A stretch of DNA of 64,000 bases, from the NCBI RefSeq assembly GCF_009905375.1, contig NC_133655.1:169383141-169447140 (forward strand), in the 5' to 3' direction. Shown here piece by piece: positions 23,633 to 33,081 of the stretch; the first letter of the stretch is position 1, and every line of letters starts with the position of its first letter. The position numbers and the translations under genes are program-made. This DNA comes from Apium graveolens (taxonomy: Eukaryota; Streptophyta; Magnoliopsida; Apiales; Apiaceae). The notes under the pieces were generated by a model. That model was given only the letters and a program-made list of their open reading frames with translations. It did not search any database and was not told the origin of the DNA.

Positions 23633-25984
23633 ATGATTAGTTTTAAGGACCCAGACTTGCTTGGATCCTTTGGCCTTATTAAGTTTGTTAACATTTGCAG
23701 CAGATTTAGCATCAGAGTTTATGTTAACATTTTTCTTATCAGAACTTACACTATCAGACTTTGAATCAGAACTTACACTAGAAGGAATAATGGAAACTTT
23801 CTTTAAAGAAGGTTTTATTTGATAATAATCATAGTACAAGCTATGATATTCCTTACAAGTATAAATGGAATTCCATAAACTACCACAATGAAAACAAGGA
23901 TTTTGTGGCTTATATCTAACAGACTGACTCTTAACTCCTGAATTTGAAGGTAAGGAGTTTATGTTCTTATTCTTCCTGCAAAAAGAGGCCAGATGGTTAG
24001 AACTTCCACAGTTATGACATGTTTTCCTAGGAGCTTTAGGAATAGGCTTATAATCATTGCTTTTATTCACACCTTCCTTTCATTCCTATTTTTCCTAGGT
24101 GGTTTTACCCTGTTTGCGTTCTTAACATCTTTCATCTTATGCTTAAGCTGCTTCTTAGTCATTAAGCCTATGTTTACTTCAGCTGTCTTTTCCTATTTTA
24201 GTTTGTCAGAAGTTAATCCCTTTTTAACTTCTGATTTCTCATTATCAGACTTTACAGTTACAAACTTAACAGGTTTTAACTTTGGCTTTTGCTTAACAAC
24301 AACAGGCTTAATTTCTACAGTTTCTTTGTCATTCTTATCCTCTCCATAACCTAAGCCCTCTTTCCAATTTTCACTACATAGTAAATTTTGAGTTGTTCTG
24401 CCAGAGTTAGTCCAAGTCCTGATAATCTCTCTTTCCTTTTCTAACTCAGTTTTTAGAGATTCATTCATTTTTAGGACTTCATCCCTAACATAAAAAGCAT
24501 CATCTCTATCCTTCTGAGTTTGATGGAACATAACTAACTCTTTTTCTAAGAAATCATTTCTTTTCTTAAAAGCAAGATTTTCAGAAGTTAATCTTTCACA
24601 TGTTAAAGTTTGATCTCTATAACTAACAAACATGGTTTTAAGATATCTTCTCAACTCATTAATATCATCAGTATGAAAAGCATAAGTAGTCTGAGGTACC
24701 TTTGATTCAGCAGCTTCAGAACTGCTTTCAGCACTTGCTTTATCAGCATTTACCATCAAAGCATAATTCTCCTCACTTTCAGAGTCTGAGGTGTCTGTCC
24801 AGCTTTTGTTCTTTGTGACAAGAGCCTTGCCTTTGTCACTCTTCACTTTCTTGCAATCAGGAGATATGTGGCCTTTCTCACCACAGTTATAGCATTTGAC
24901 ATTGGTATAATCTCCTCTGTCAGACTTTCCTCCTCTGCCCTCAGATCTTCTGAAATTCTTCTTATCAGAATTTGTGCCTTTCCTGGAAAACTTCTTTCCT
25001 GGAAAAGTTCTTTCCCTTCCTGAACTTCCTGTATGCAATCTTTGTGATCCCTTTCACCATAAGAGCACACAGCTTCATCATCTCCTCATCAGCATCAGTC
25101 TCAGGCAAGCTTTCAGACTCTGAGTCATCATCACTATCAGAACTTGATGACTCAGTATCAGACTTTGTGAAAAGAGCTTTACCCTCGTCTTTCCTTGAGT
25201 TAGCTGCCTTGGGGGATTCTTCTTCAGCCTTAAGAGCAACTGTCCTTGACTTTCCTCCTTTCCTCTTGCTTCTTTGTTCCATCTCAAGTTCATGAGTCTT
25301 GAGCATTCCATAGATTTCATCAAGAGTTATTTCATCAAGATTCTAGTTGTCTCTTATTGTTGTTGCCTTCAAATCCCAGCATTCAGGAAGAGCTAACAGG
25401 AATTTAAGGTTTGTATCCTCAATATCATACTCCTTATTAACCAGTGACAAATCATTCAAGAGTTTGACAAATCTATCATATAATTCAGTCAATGACTCAT
25501 TAGCCTTTGAGTCAAAGTGTTCATACTCTTGAGTGAGTATTGTCTTCCTGTTCTTCTTAATTATATCAGTTCCCTGACACCTTATTTCCAGAGCATCCCA
25601 TATCTCTTTTGAAGTCTTACAGTTAATTACCCTGTTTGACATTACATTATCAATGGCACTATGCCGTAAGTGTCGTACCTTGGCATCCTTAGCAATTGAT
25701 GCGATATCTTCAGCAGTGTAATCACTCTTCTCCTTTGGTACAGTCTTTGCTGCTTCACCTGCAACTGCAACAGCGAGCTTGGTTGGTTTGTGAGGTCCTT
25801 CCTTGATTCTATCAAGATATTCTGGATTTGTAGCTTCTAGAAACATGGTTATCCTCACCTTCCATATGGCATATTCAGATGGTCTCAATATGGGAACTCT
25901 GATGGTTTCATACCGACTTTGAATTTGTGTTTTTGGAGGTTCTTCAGTTTTGTTAGGCTTAGTTGGAGTTTCCGTGTCAGACAT
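23630..25984 (-). pseudogene. gag: Element B gag
   Basis: The start is ATG 25984 (MSDTETPTKPNKTEEP), 43 bases after the PBS. The first 213 codons hold the capsid-like region (YAIWKVRITMFLEATNPEY, IWDALEIRCQGTDIIKKN). TAG at 25343-25345 breaks it, and the same frame then resumes to about 24965. A frameshift leads to 25038-24193 with a CCHC knuckle (CYNCGEKGHISPDC), a Ser/Asp-rich stretch and a coiled coil. A further shift near 24100 leads to 24070-23630 with a second knuckle (CHNCGSSNHLASFC) and a third, CFHCGSLWNSIYTC, with Asn in the His position. Copia gag has one knuckle as a rule; SIRE-like gag is longer. It would form the particle and bind RNA. Confidence 0.9.
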
Positions 25985-26026
25985 GATTGTGTTTGGATCT
26001 TAAACTGTTTGTGCGTTAACAGATAG

Positions 26027-26038
26027 GCTCTGATACCA
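26027..26038 (-). other. Primer-binding site of element B (initiator tRNA-Met)
   Basis: The minus strand reads TGGTATCAGAGC, two bases from the 5' LTR. Confidence 0.93.
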
Positions 26039-26040
26039 CT

Positions 26041-26634
26041 TGTTAGGTCACACACACACTGTAGAGGGGGTGAATACAGTGTAAAGTACAATCAAATCGA
26101 ACTTTAATAACTCAAGTAACATAAACAAATTTTATTGAAACAATAAACTCTGTTACAATATGGAACTGTTACCTCTCAGTGATGAACAAATATCACGAGA
26201 GCTGCTAGGGTTACAATGAATAATCTTCTCGAATATGATAACACTTATAGTGTAAAACCTATGTCTGTGTTTATATACTACACAGTTACAAGATAATCGC
26301 TAATTGATATGGAATATAATTCTGCTTCCTAAAATATATCAATCATATATCTTTTCTTCCAAGTATTCTATTCTTCATAGAATTCCTTCTTCATGCATAT
26401 CTCTTCTTATGTTTATCTCGATCTTCTTTCCTTTAATCAGCTGCTGTCCTTATCTGAACGTCCTTCAGTACTTAAGTTCTGATATCCATCTTCTGATAAT
26501 TATCTCCTGATAATATAAGTACTGATATCCTTAAGTCCTGACTTCCAGTAAGTACTGATTTATCCTGTTTAAGTAAGATCTGTAAAACTAAACATAAATC
26601 ATATTAGCCATGACATTATCAAATATATCTAACA
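26041..26634 (-). repeat. 5' LTR of element B
   Basis: 594 bp with TGTTAGATAT and CCTAACA ends. The TATA box at 26270-26277 puts U3 at about 26278-26634 and R/U5 at about 26041-26245. The family motif lies within U3 at about 26458-26580. Confidence 0.95.
26270..26277 (-). promoter_or_regulatory. TATA box in the 5' LTR of B
   Basis: The minus strand reads AGTATATAAACACAG. D has the same box at 54769-54776, and the 3' LTR of B has it too. It should drive the full-length RNA. Confidence 0.75.
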
Positions 26635-27730
26635 CTCTGCATTCAGTAAAAAAGTGACCCAACTCATCACAGTTGAAGCACCTTATCTTTTATCTGTCCA
26701 CAAATCCTGTTTTGTAGCCACCTTTCCTAGCTGAATTATAATGATTTTTTGGTTTCCAATTATTGTTGTTGGAAGATTTTCCTTTGCCTTTGAAAAACCT
26801 CGGCTTTTTAATTCTTATGTTGGAAAATTTCCTAGCCAAGTAAGCCATGGATTGGTCCATTTCATCTAGCTCATCCAAGGTGTAATATTCATCTTCCTCC
26901 AGCTGCAATACAACTTGCTTCTGAGGTCCCTTGTTCTTTTCTTCCATAGCTTGAACAACTGGAATTTGAACATCTTGCTCATCTTCACTTTCTTCTCTGT
27001 CATATACAATCAAATCACTTGAACCATCAACAACATGTCCATGGTGTGCTTTTAATGACTTTTTTTGCAGCATTTCAAGTTAATAAGTTTTCAAGATTCC
27101 ATATAGAACTTCTAAAGTCATTCTTCTTAGATCTCTTCCTTCTCTAATAGCTTATATTTCCTGTTCAAGATGGTTAGTAAGAGCCAGCAGAAACTTTAGG
27201 TTGACCTCCTCAGCTTTATAATATTTATCACATAGCTGCAATTCATTTATCAATTTATTGAACCTCTCAAAAACTTCAGTAATTCCTTCTTTTGGTTTAG
27301 CCATAAACCCCTCATACTGAGAAACCAAAATCCTTCTTTGGTTTAACCTAACTTCCTTTATTCCTGCACATAGAATTTCTATCTTCTCCCAGACCTGTTT
27401 TCCCGTGTCATAGTTAACAATGTTATTATACATTACATTGTCAAGTGACTCTATTAAGATCAACTGCAAGCCACTGTCCAGAGATACTTTTTCTTTTTCA
27501 GGTTCAGTATATTCTGAAGGATCTTTAGGAGAATAGTGTACTGGAATTACCATGACTCTATCTGTAGATTCCTCAACTCTTACCATGGGGGTGAAAGGCC
27601 CATTCTTGAGGATCTGAATATATAATGGGATGGCCATCCTTATGGACAACATCATTTTCTTTTTCCATAATGTGTAGTTAGATCTGTCAAAGGTAGGGAT
27701 TTTGATACTGCTGAGCTTCTGTGTATTCAT
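26635..27730 (-). pseudogene. gag: Copia element A gag, N-terminal part
   Basis: The start is ATG 27730 (MNTQKLSSIKIPTFDRSNYT), which lies 38 bases after the PBS. The upstream open stretch to 27880 is leader and LTR. The capsid-like part (LWKKKMMLSIRM, YNNIVNYDTGKQVWEKIEI) ends at a TAA (27152-27154). The same frame resumes in 27073-26690 (FSNIRIKKPRFFKGKGK). After a TAA it reaches a CCHC knuckle, CFNCDELGHFFTEC, at about 26640-26680. There element B interrupts the gene, and the reading continues at 13318. Confidence 0.86.
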
Positions 27731-27767
27731 TCTTCCATGATCTTTAATATGTTTGCTTTCAAATTTT

Positions 27768-27779
27768 GCTCTGATACCA
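27768..27779 (-). other. Primer-binding site of element A (initiator tRNA-Met)
   Basis: The minus strand reads TGGTATCAGAGC, two bases from the LTR remnant. Confidence 0.9.
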
Positions 27780-27781
27780 CT

Positions 27782-27837
27782 TGTTAGGTAATGAATACAA
27801 CACATAGGGGGGGGTTGAATGTGTTTTAGATTATTTT
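27782..27837 (-). repeat. Remnant of the 5' LTR of element A
   Basis: 56 bp beginning TGTTAGGTAATGAATAC on the plus strand are left. It is cut by the LTR of element C at 27838, so the two elements lie head to head and A is the older. Confidence 0.75.
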
Positions 27838-28495
27838 TGTTAGGAATATGTTGTGAACTTGATGATAAGTTAAACAACACACCTTAGTAGATTTAACTTG
27901 GTGAATTTTGTAGCTCTCGATGGATAATCTAATATAGTCCCGACGGATGAAACTTTATAGTCCCGACGGATGACAATTTGACATCCATCGAGAGTGTAGC
28001 TTATGTAACAAATAAGTATTGTAGCACATTTCTGTAAACAACATGTTTTAGTCCAGTAGATTGTATAGGTTTCTCTAAGTCATGTTGACTACTAGATTGA
28101 TATGCAGAATAGGTTGACTAATTGTAAATATGAGATGTCTTGCAATTCTGTATAAATGAAATAGAGTCAAGTGACAGATAGACTCCCGACGGATATTCTA
28201 CAAGACTCCCAATAGATAATCAACAAGACTCCCGACGGATGACCAACATAGTCCCAACGAATGATCAAATTCAAAATAGTTGTTGATAGTGAAAACATAG
28301 TCACATACGTCGGATGTTTGCAAAAGGAATGTGGCAGCCTGTTAAGAAGGATTTTGAGAACAAAGAAGCATTACCATTTCCATGCAAATGTGAAGATTTT
28401 CAAAGATGTCGGAATAGAGTAGTGAAGCAGCATGGAGTTAGACTAGATATGTTTTGTTTTATTATCTTGTCTTACTATCATGTAACTTGGTGATA

Positions 28496-28503
28496 TATAT
28501 AAA
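28496..28503 (+). promoter_or_regulatory. TATA box in the LTR of C
   Basis: GATATATATAAACC precedes a typical start region (AAGTGTAGCCAGTAGAACA). The element's RNA should start about 30 bases downstream. Confidence 0.7.
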
Positions 28504-28651
28504 CCAAGTGTAGCCAGTAGAACAATTAACTAAGCAAGCTTATTTTCAGAGAAACATATCAAGCTATATTCTGTAAGAATTTTTCTTTAGTTTTGTTTGT
28601 TCAACTTGTAAAGCAGTTGTGAGCTATTCAAAGCTTCACAGAGTTCTCAAT

Positions 28652-28654
28652 ATG

Positions 28655-28708
<54 letters not shown>
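28652..28708. repeat. (AT)n microsatellite in the LTR of C
   Basis: Alternating AT for about 57 bases with a single G interruption near 28670. Confidence 0.95.
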
Positions 28709-28710
<2 letters not shown>

Positions 28711-28918
28711 TGGATACTTTCAAATCCACCAGAAAGTTTTAAAGCCTGTGTTTTATTACTTAGTGTTTTGACTTCTATTAGTCTTTCATTCCGCACTTTT
28801 GCAAATCAAACACGGTTATATATATTAAGTTAGAACAATTTTAAAATCTGAAAAAGTAGCAAGAATTACATTCAACCCCCCTTCTGTAATTCTTGTTGTA
28901 TTGTTAGGGAATAACAAT

Positions 28919-28930
28919 TGGTATCAGAGC
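28919..28930 (+). other. Primer-binding site of element C (initiator tRNA-Met)
   Basis: TGGTATCAGAGC, two bases after the LTR end. Confidence 0.93.
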
Positions 28931-28976
28931 AAGCTCTTGAAGAACAAAGAGTATAAAGATCACAACAAACAGCAAG

Positions 28977-31344
28977 ATGAACAAGAAGGATGTTGAAGTT
29001 AAAATTCTATTTCTGGACAAAGACAACTATCACCACCGGAAGGTGAAGATGCACCTACATCTTCTTTCCCAAGATGAGGCCTATGTGGACTGCATAGAGA
29101 AAGGTCCTCATGTACCTAAGAGAGTTGCAATTGGCAATGAACCATCTGTTCCAAAATCGAGGCATGAATGGTCAGATCCTGATATTGAGCAAGTCCGGAA
29201 GGATAAGAAGGTCATGAACATATTATTCAATGGTGTTGATGGTGATATGTTTGATAACATCATTAACTGTAAAACTGCCAAAGAGGTTTGGGACACAATA
29301 CAGATTATTTGTGATGGTACTGAGCAAGTAAGTGAAAACAAGATGTAGCTCCTGATTCAACAATATGAACATTTCCACTGAGAAGAAAATGAGTCACTCA
29401 CTGATATATTTAGTAGATTTCAAAAGCTACTAAATGCTCTGAAGCTGCATGGAAGAGTCTATCAAACAAAAGACTCTAACCTCAAGTTCCTTAGATCTCT
29501 CCCAAAGGAGTGGAAGCCAATGACAGTCTCATTGAGAAATTCTCAGGATTACAAGAAGTTCACCTTAGAGAGACTATATGGCATCCTGAAAACCTATGAG
29601 CTTGAAATAGAGCAAGATAAAAGGATGGAGAAAGGAAGGAAGAAAGGAGGATCCATAGAACTGGTTGCTAAGTTAGAGAAGGAGAAAGAGATGAAGGTGG
29701 AAGCTGTTGAGTCTACATCAAAGTTCTGTGAAAGCAAGGGTAAAGGGCTGGTAGCTGAGAATGAAGATCAATTGAGCCAAGATGACATGTATGATATTGA
29801 TGAGCATCTAATATTTTTATCCAGGAGATTTTCTAAGCTCAAATTCAAGAAAATTTTTGGAGCAGCGAAGCCAAATAGAAACATGGTTGATAAGTCAAAA
29901 TTCAAGTGTTTCAAATGTGGCTTGGCAGGTCATTTTTCTAGTGAGTAGAAGTTTGAGCCTGTTGATTATAAACAAAAATACTTTGAGTTGCTCAAACAAA
30001 AGGAAAGAGCTTTCATCACACAGGAGAATGACTGGGCTGCAGATGGATTTGATGAAGATGAAGAAACAAGCTATGTCAATCTAGCCCTAATGGCCAAATC
30101 AGATAAAATAGAGACCGGTTCTTCAAGCAATCAGGTAATCACCACTAATTTAGCACATTTAGCTGAGTGTAATGATGCAATAAATGACATATCTACAGAA
30201 TTATATCACCTGCGTGTTACACTTAAGTCTCTAACTAAGGAAAATGCTAAAATTAAAGAAAACAATTTGTTTTTAAGTGAGAGAAATAATATGCTAGAGT
30301 CTCAATTTATTGAATTTCAAAAATTGAGAATTGAGTGTAAAATTGATAAGGATGAATTAACCGAGTCCTTGAAGAAAGAAGAGATTTTAAGGAAACAACT
30401 TGAGAGAGAACAGGAAGTAATTAAAGCATGGAAATCATCTAGATATGTTCATGCTCAAATTACTAAAGTTCAAGGTATAGAATCCTTTTGTGATGTAGCC
30501 TGGAAAAAGAGCAAAGAGAAGCTTGACTCCAATCTGGTTGAAGGACTCTTCATAGATGTGGACTCGACGGATGTTGAAAATCATCCGTCGGATAATCAAA
30601 AGGATTATCCGTCGAAAGACAAGGAGCCACATCTGTCGGCTGTGAGTAAACCAGTTAGCAAAGCCAAGTTAGTTAAATTGAATGAGAAATATGGACCAGT
30701 CTCTAAAACTTTGTTCCAGGAGAATCAAGTCAAGTTAGAAAAGAAAATAAAGTTAATGTTGCTCATATGTCTATCAAGCAATTGAATGACAGACTGTAAA
30801 AGATTGAGGTTAAAGTAGAAGCTAAAAAGAAAAACAATAGAAATGGGAAGGTAGGGAATAACAAACATAACAACTACACACATGATAAATACACACCAAG
30901 AAAAATATGTGTTAAGTGTGGTAGTGTTAATCACTTGTCTCTTAATTGCAAGATTTCTATGCCTACTCCCATGACTGCACCTTCTTCTTTTTCCAACATT
31001 ACTGTCATGTCTGTATGCCTATGAGTGCTATGCCTGCTCAAAATATGAATGCACAATTTTCTATTATGCCATTTGTACCTAATCATTATTATGTTGCATT
31101 TAGTATGCCTCAAATGCCATTTAGCATGCCTTACTGGAATAACATGTTTACAAATAACATGCCTTTTCATGAAAACCAAAATGTGCATAATAATTCTGTT
31201 TTAATGACTGATTTTAAAGGTTCAACTCAAATGACTAAGGATGAATTTGAAATTCTCAAGTCAAATGAGGTCAAGCCTAAGAAACCAAAGAAGACAGCTA
31301 ACAAGGCAGGACCCAAGGAAACTTGGGTACCAAAATCAACTTGA
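28977..31344 (+). pseudogene. gag: Element C gag
   Basis: ATG 28977 starts MNKKDVEVKILFLDKDNYHH. One frame extends to about 30780 with stops at 29346-29348 (TAG), near 29379 (TGA) and 29946-29948 (TAG, inside the first knuckle CFKCGLAGHFSSE, removing the last Cys). A long coiled coil follows (LTKENAKIKENNLFLSERN, LKKEEILRKQLEREQ). Family motifs in the coding sequence lie at 30564-30615. After a +1 shift near 30760 comes the second knuckle (CVKCGSVNHLSLNC) at about 30909-30950 and a Met/Pro-rich stretch ending GPKETWVPKST at TGA 31342-31344. It would build the particle. Confidence 0.9.
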
Positions 31345-32792
31345 TTTGATTTTGATGTGTGCAGGGAAATAGAAAGAATCTTTGGTATCTGGATAGTGGT
31401 TGCTCAAGGCACATGACTGGAGATTCTACCCTACTAACTGAGTTCAAGGCAAGAACTGGCCCAAGTATTAATTTTGGAGATGACAACAAGGGTTATACTG
31501 TGGGATATGACTAAATTTCAAATGATAATGTCATCATTGAAGAGGTTGCCTTAGTGGATGGACTCAAGCAAAATTTGTTGAGTATCAGCTAGCTTTGTGA
31601 TAAGGGCCACTCAGTTACTTTCAATTCAGAAGCCTGTGTTGTGACCAATAAAAAGAGCAACAAAGTGGTTCTTACTGGAGTGAGAAAAGGAAATGTGTAC
31701 CTAGCTGATTTCAACTCATCAAATGCAGACTCAGTAACTTGTCTTCTCAGTAAAGCAAGTCAAGATGAAAGTTGGCGATGACACAAGAAGCTGTCCCATC
31801 TAAACTTCAAGACCATGAATGAGCTAGTCAATAAAGAGTTAATCAGAGGTATCCCTCAAGTGGAGTTTACTAAGGATGGATTGTGTGATGCCTGCCAGAA
31901 AGGAAAGCAGATTAAAGCATCATTCAGAAAGAAGCTTGATTCAACTATTGAAGAACCTTGCAACTGTTGCACATGGATTTGTTTCGACCAGTCAATGTGT
32001 TGTCCATCTCAAGAAAAAGATTTTTCCTAGTAATTGTAGATGATTTCTCAAAGTTCTCTTGGACATATTTTCTGAAATCCAAAGATGAAGCTAGTGAAAT
32101 CATCATCAATCACATAAGGCAATTCAACAATCATCCTGACTTCAAAGTGAGAAGAATCAGGAGTGACAATGGAACTAAGTTCAAGAATTCTGTGATGAGA
32201 TCATTCTGTGATGAGAATGGGATTATGCACGAGTTTTCTACAGCTAGAACTCCACAACAAAATGGAGTGGTGGAAAGGAAAAACAGATCTCTTATTGAAG
32301 CTGCAAGAACAATGTTAGAAGAATCAAAGTTACCAACATACTTTTGGGTTGAAGCTGTGAATACTGCATGTTACACTCAAAATATTTCTTTGGTTAATCA
32401 AGCAAAATGTATGACACCCTACCAATTGTTCAAGAATAGGAAGCCAACTCTAAAATTTCTTCATGTCTTTGGCTGTAAATGTTATATCTTAAGGAATCAA
32501 ACCGATGATCATGGAAAGTTTGATGCCAAAGCAGATGAAAGAATTTTTGTTGGATATGTTGTTGGAAAAGCATATAGAGTCTACAATCTAAGAACCAACA
32601 TTGTTATGGAATCAATACATATTGTGTTTGATGATAAAGAGATTAAAGGACTGCAAGATGGAGATTTCCATGAAAGCCTCAAATTTGATAATGTGGAGAT
32701 GGTTAGTGATGATAGTGATGATGAAAGTGACCAAGAAATAATGGCCAAGGATAATGCAGAAAAATCTACAACTAATGAAGCACATAATTCCA

Positions 32793-32899
32793 CATCCGTC
32801 GAGTTACAGAATGCTTCATCCGTCGGTAGACAATCTGCTTCATCCGTCATTAGACAATCAGCTTCATCCGTCGAGATACAAAGTGCATTATCCGTCGGA
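32793..32899 (+). repeat. 24-bp coding minisatellite carrying the CATCCGTCG motif
   Basis: Four to five units of 24 bp encode SVGRQSAS-type repeats (SVELQNAS, SVGRQSAS, SVIRQSAS, SVEIQSAL). Each unit contains ATCCGTC, the reverse complement of the motif in the LTR of the same element. Confidence 0.9.
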
Positions 32900-33076
32900 A
32901 CAATGAGAAAAGCTGAAAGTCAAAACAGATCACTTACAGAAAGAACCCCTTCCTCTAATAAAAGATTCACAAACTCAGGGGGAGTTTCTTATAATCAAAA
33001 CTCAGTCACAAATCAAGACAACAATGAGGCCTCTTCATCAAGAGCTAATCTACCACAACAGAGAAAATGGACTAGA

Positions 33077-33081
33077 GATCA
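33077..33081 (+). repeat. Target-site duplication of F, left copy
   Basis: GATCA immediately before the LTR start TGTAATAACC. It is repeated at 53780-53784. Confidence 0.95.

Larger units (their letters stand above)
13319..26634 (-). mobile_element. Element B: complete SIRE-like Ty1/copia retrotransposon with accessory frames
   Basis: B is 13.3 kb long, with two LTRs of 592 and 594 bp. By eye they differ at about 14 substitutions and one 2-base indel, so close to 97-98 percent identity. The order on the minus strand is 5' LTR, PBS, gag, pol (protease, integrase, RT, RNase H), a 1.4-kb gap, a small intact frame with a TATA box, a 0.7-kb gap, a 1,246-codon frame, polypurine tract and 3' LTR. 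The accessory frames add about 6 kb to a usual copia layout. It sits in the gag of element A, and no 5-bp target duplication is visible. D is a second member of the family. Confidence 0.93.
9521..27837 (-). mobile_element. Element A: Ty1/copia retrotransposon, oldest layer, split by G and B
   Basis: On the minus strand the order is an LTR remnant (27837-27782), primer-binding site, gag N-part (27730-26635), inserted element B, gag C-part (13318-12146), protease, integrase and RT, cut at 9521 by G. Its LTR is cut at 27837 by element C. The gag layout (two CCHC knuckles separated by a long coiled coil) and the priming on initiator tRNA-Met fit the SIRE/Maximus side of copia, with moderate confidence. 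Stops and frameshifts occur in every domain. The remaining RNase H and 3' LTR lie beyond the window, to the left of G. Confidence 0.85.
27838..28916 (+). repeat. 5' LTR of element C
   Basis: 1,079 bp from TGTTAGGAATATG to GGGAATAACA. U3 contains the family motif CGACGGATG or variants at about 27941, 27964, 28187, 28233 and 28307. The TATA box is at 28496-28503, and an (AT)n run lies in the R/U5 part at 28652-28708. Confidence 0.9.
31362..33081 (+). pseudogene. pol: Element C protease, integrase and linker, interrupted by F
   Basis: Pol opens at an AG/GG junction (GTGCAGGG at 31360-31367) with the protease site LWYLDSGCSRHMTG. Stops are TAA 31512-31514, TAG 31590-31592 (pattern expects Gln) and TGA 31779-31781 (pattern expects Trp). 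The HHCC zinc-binding region (KLSHLNFKTMNE, CDACQKGK) runs to about 31940. After a frameshift, the frame from 31958 has the integrase core with Asp7, Asp70 and Glu106 (35 residues between the last two) and FLHVFGCKCYIL. The acidic linker contains an 8-residue repeat (32793-32899). It ends in QRKWTRDH, where F is inserted. Confidence 0.92.
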
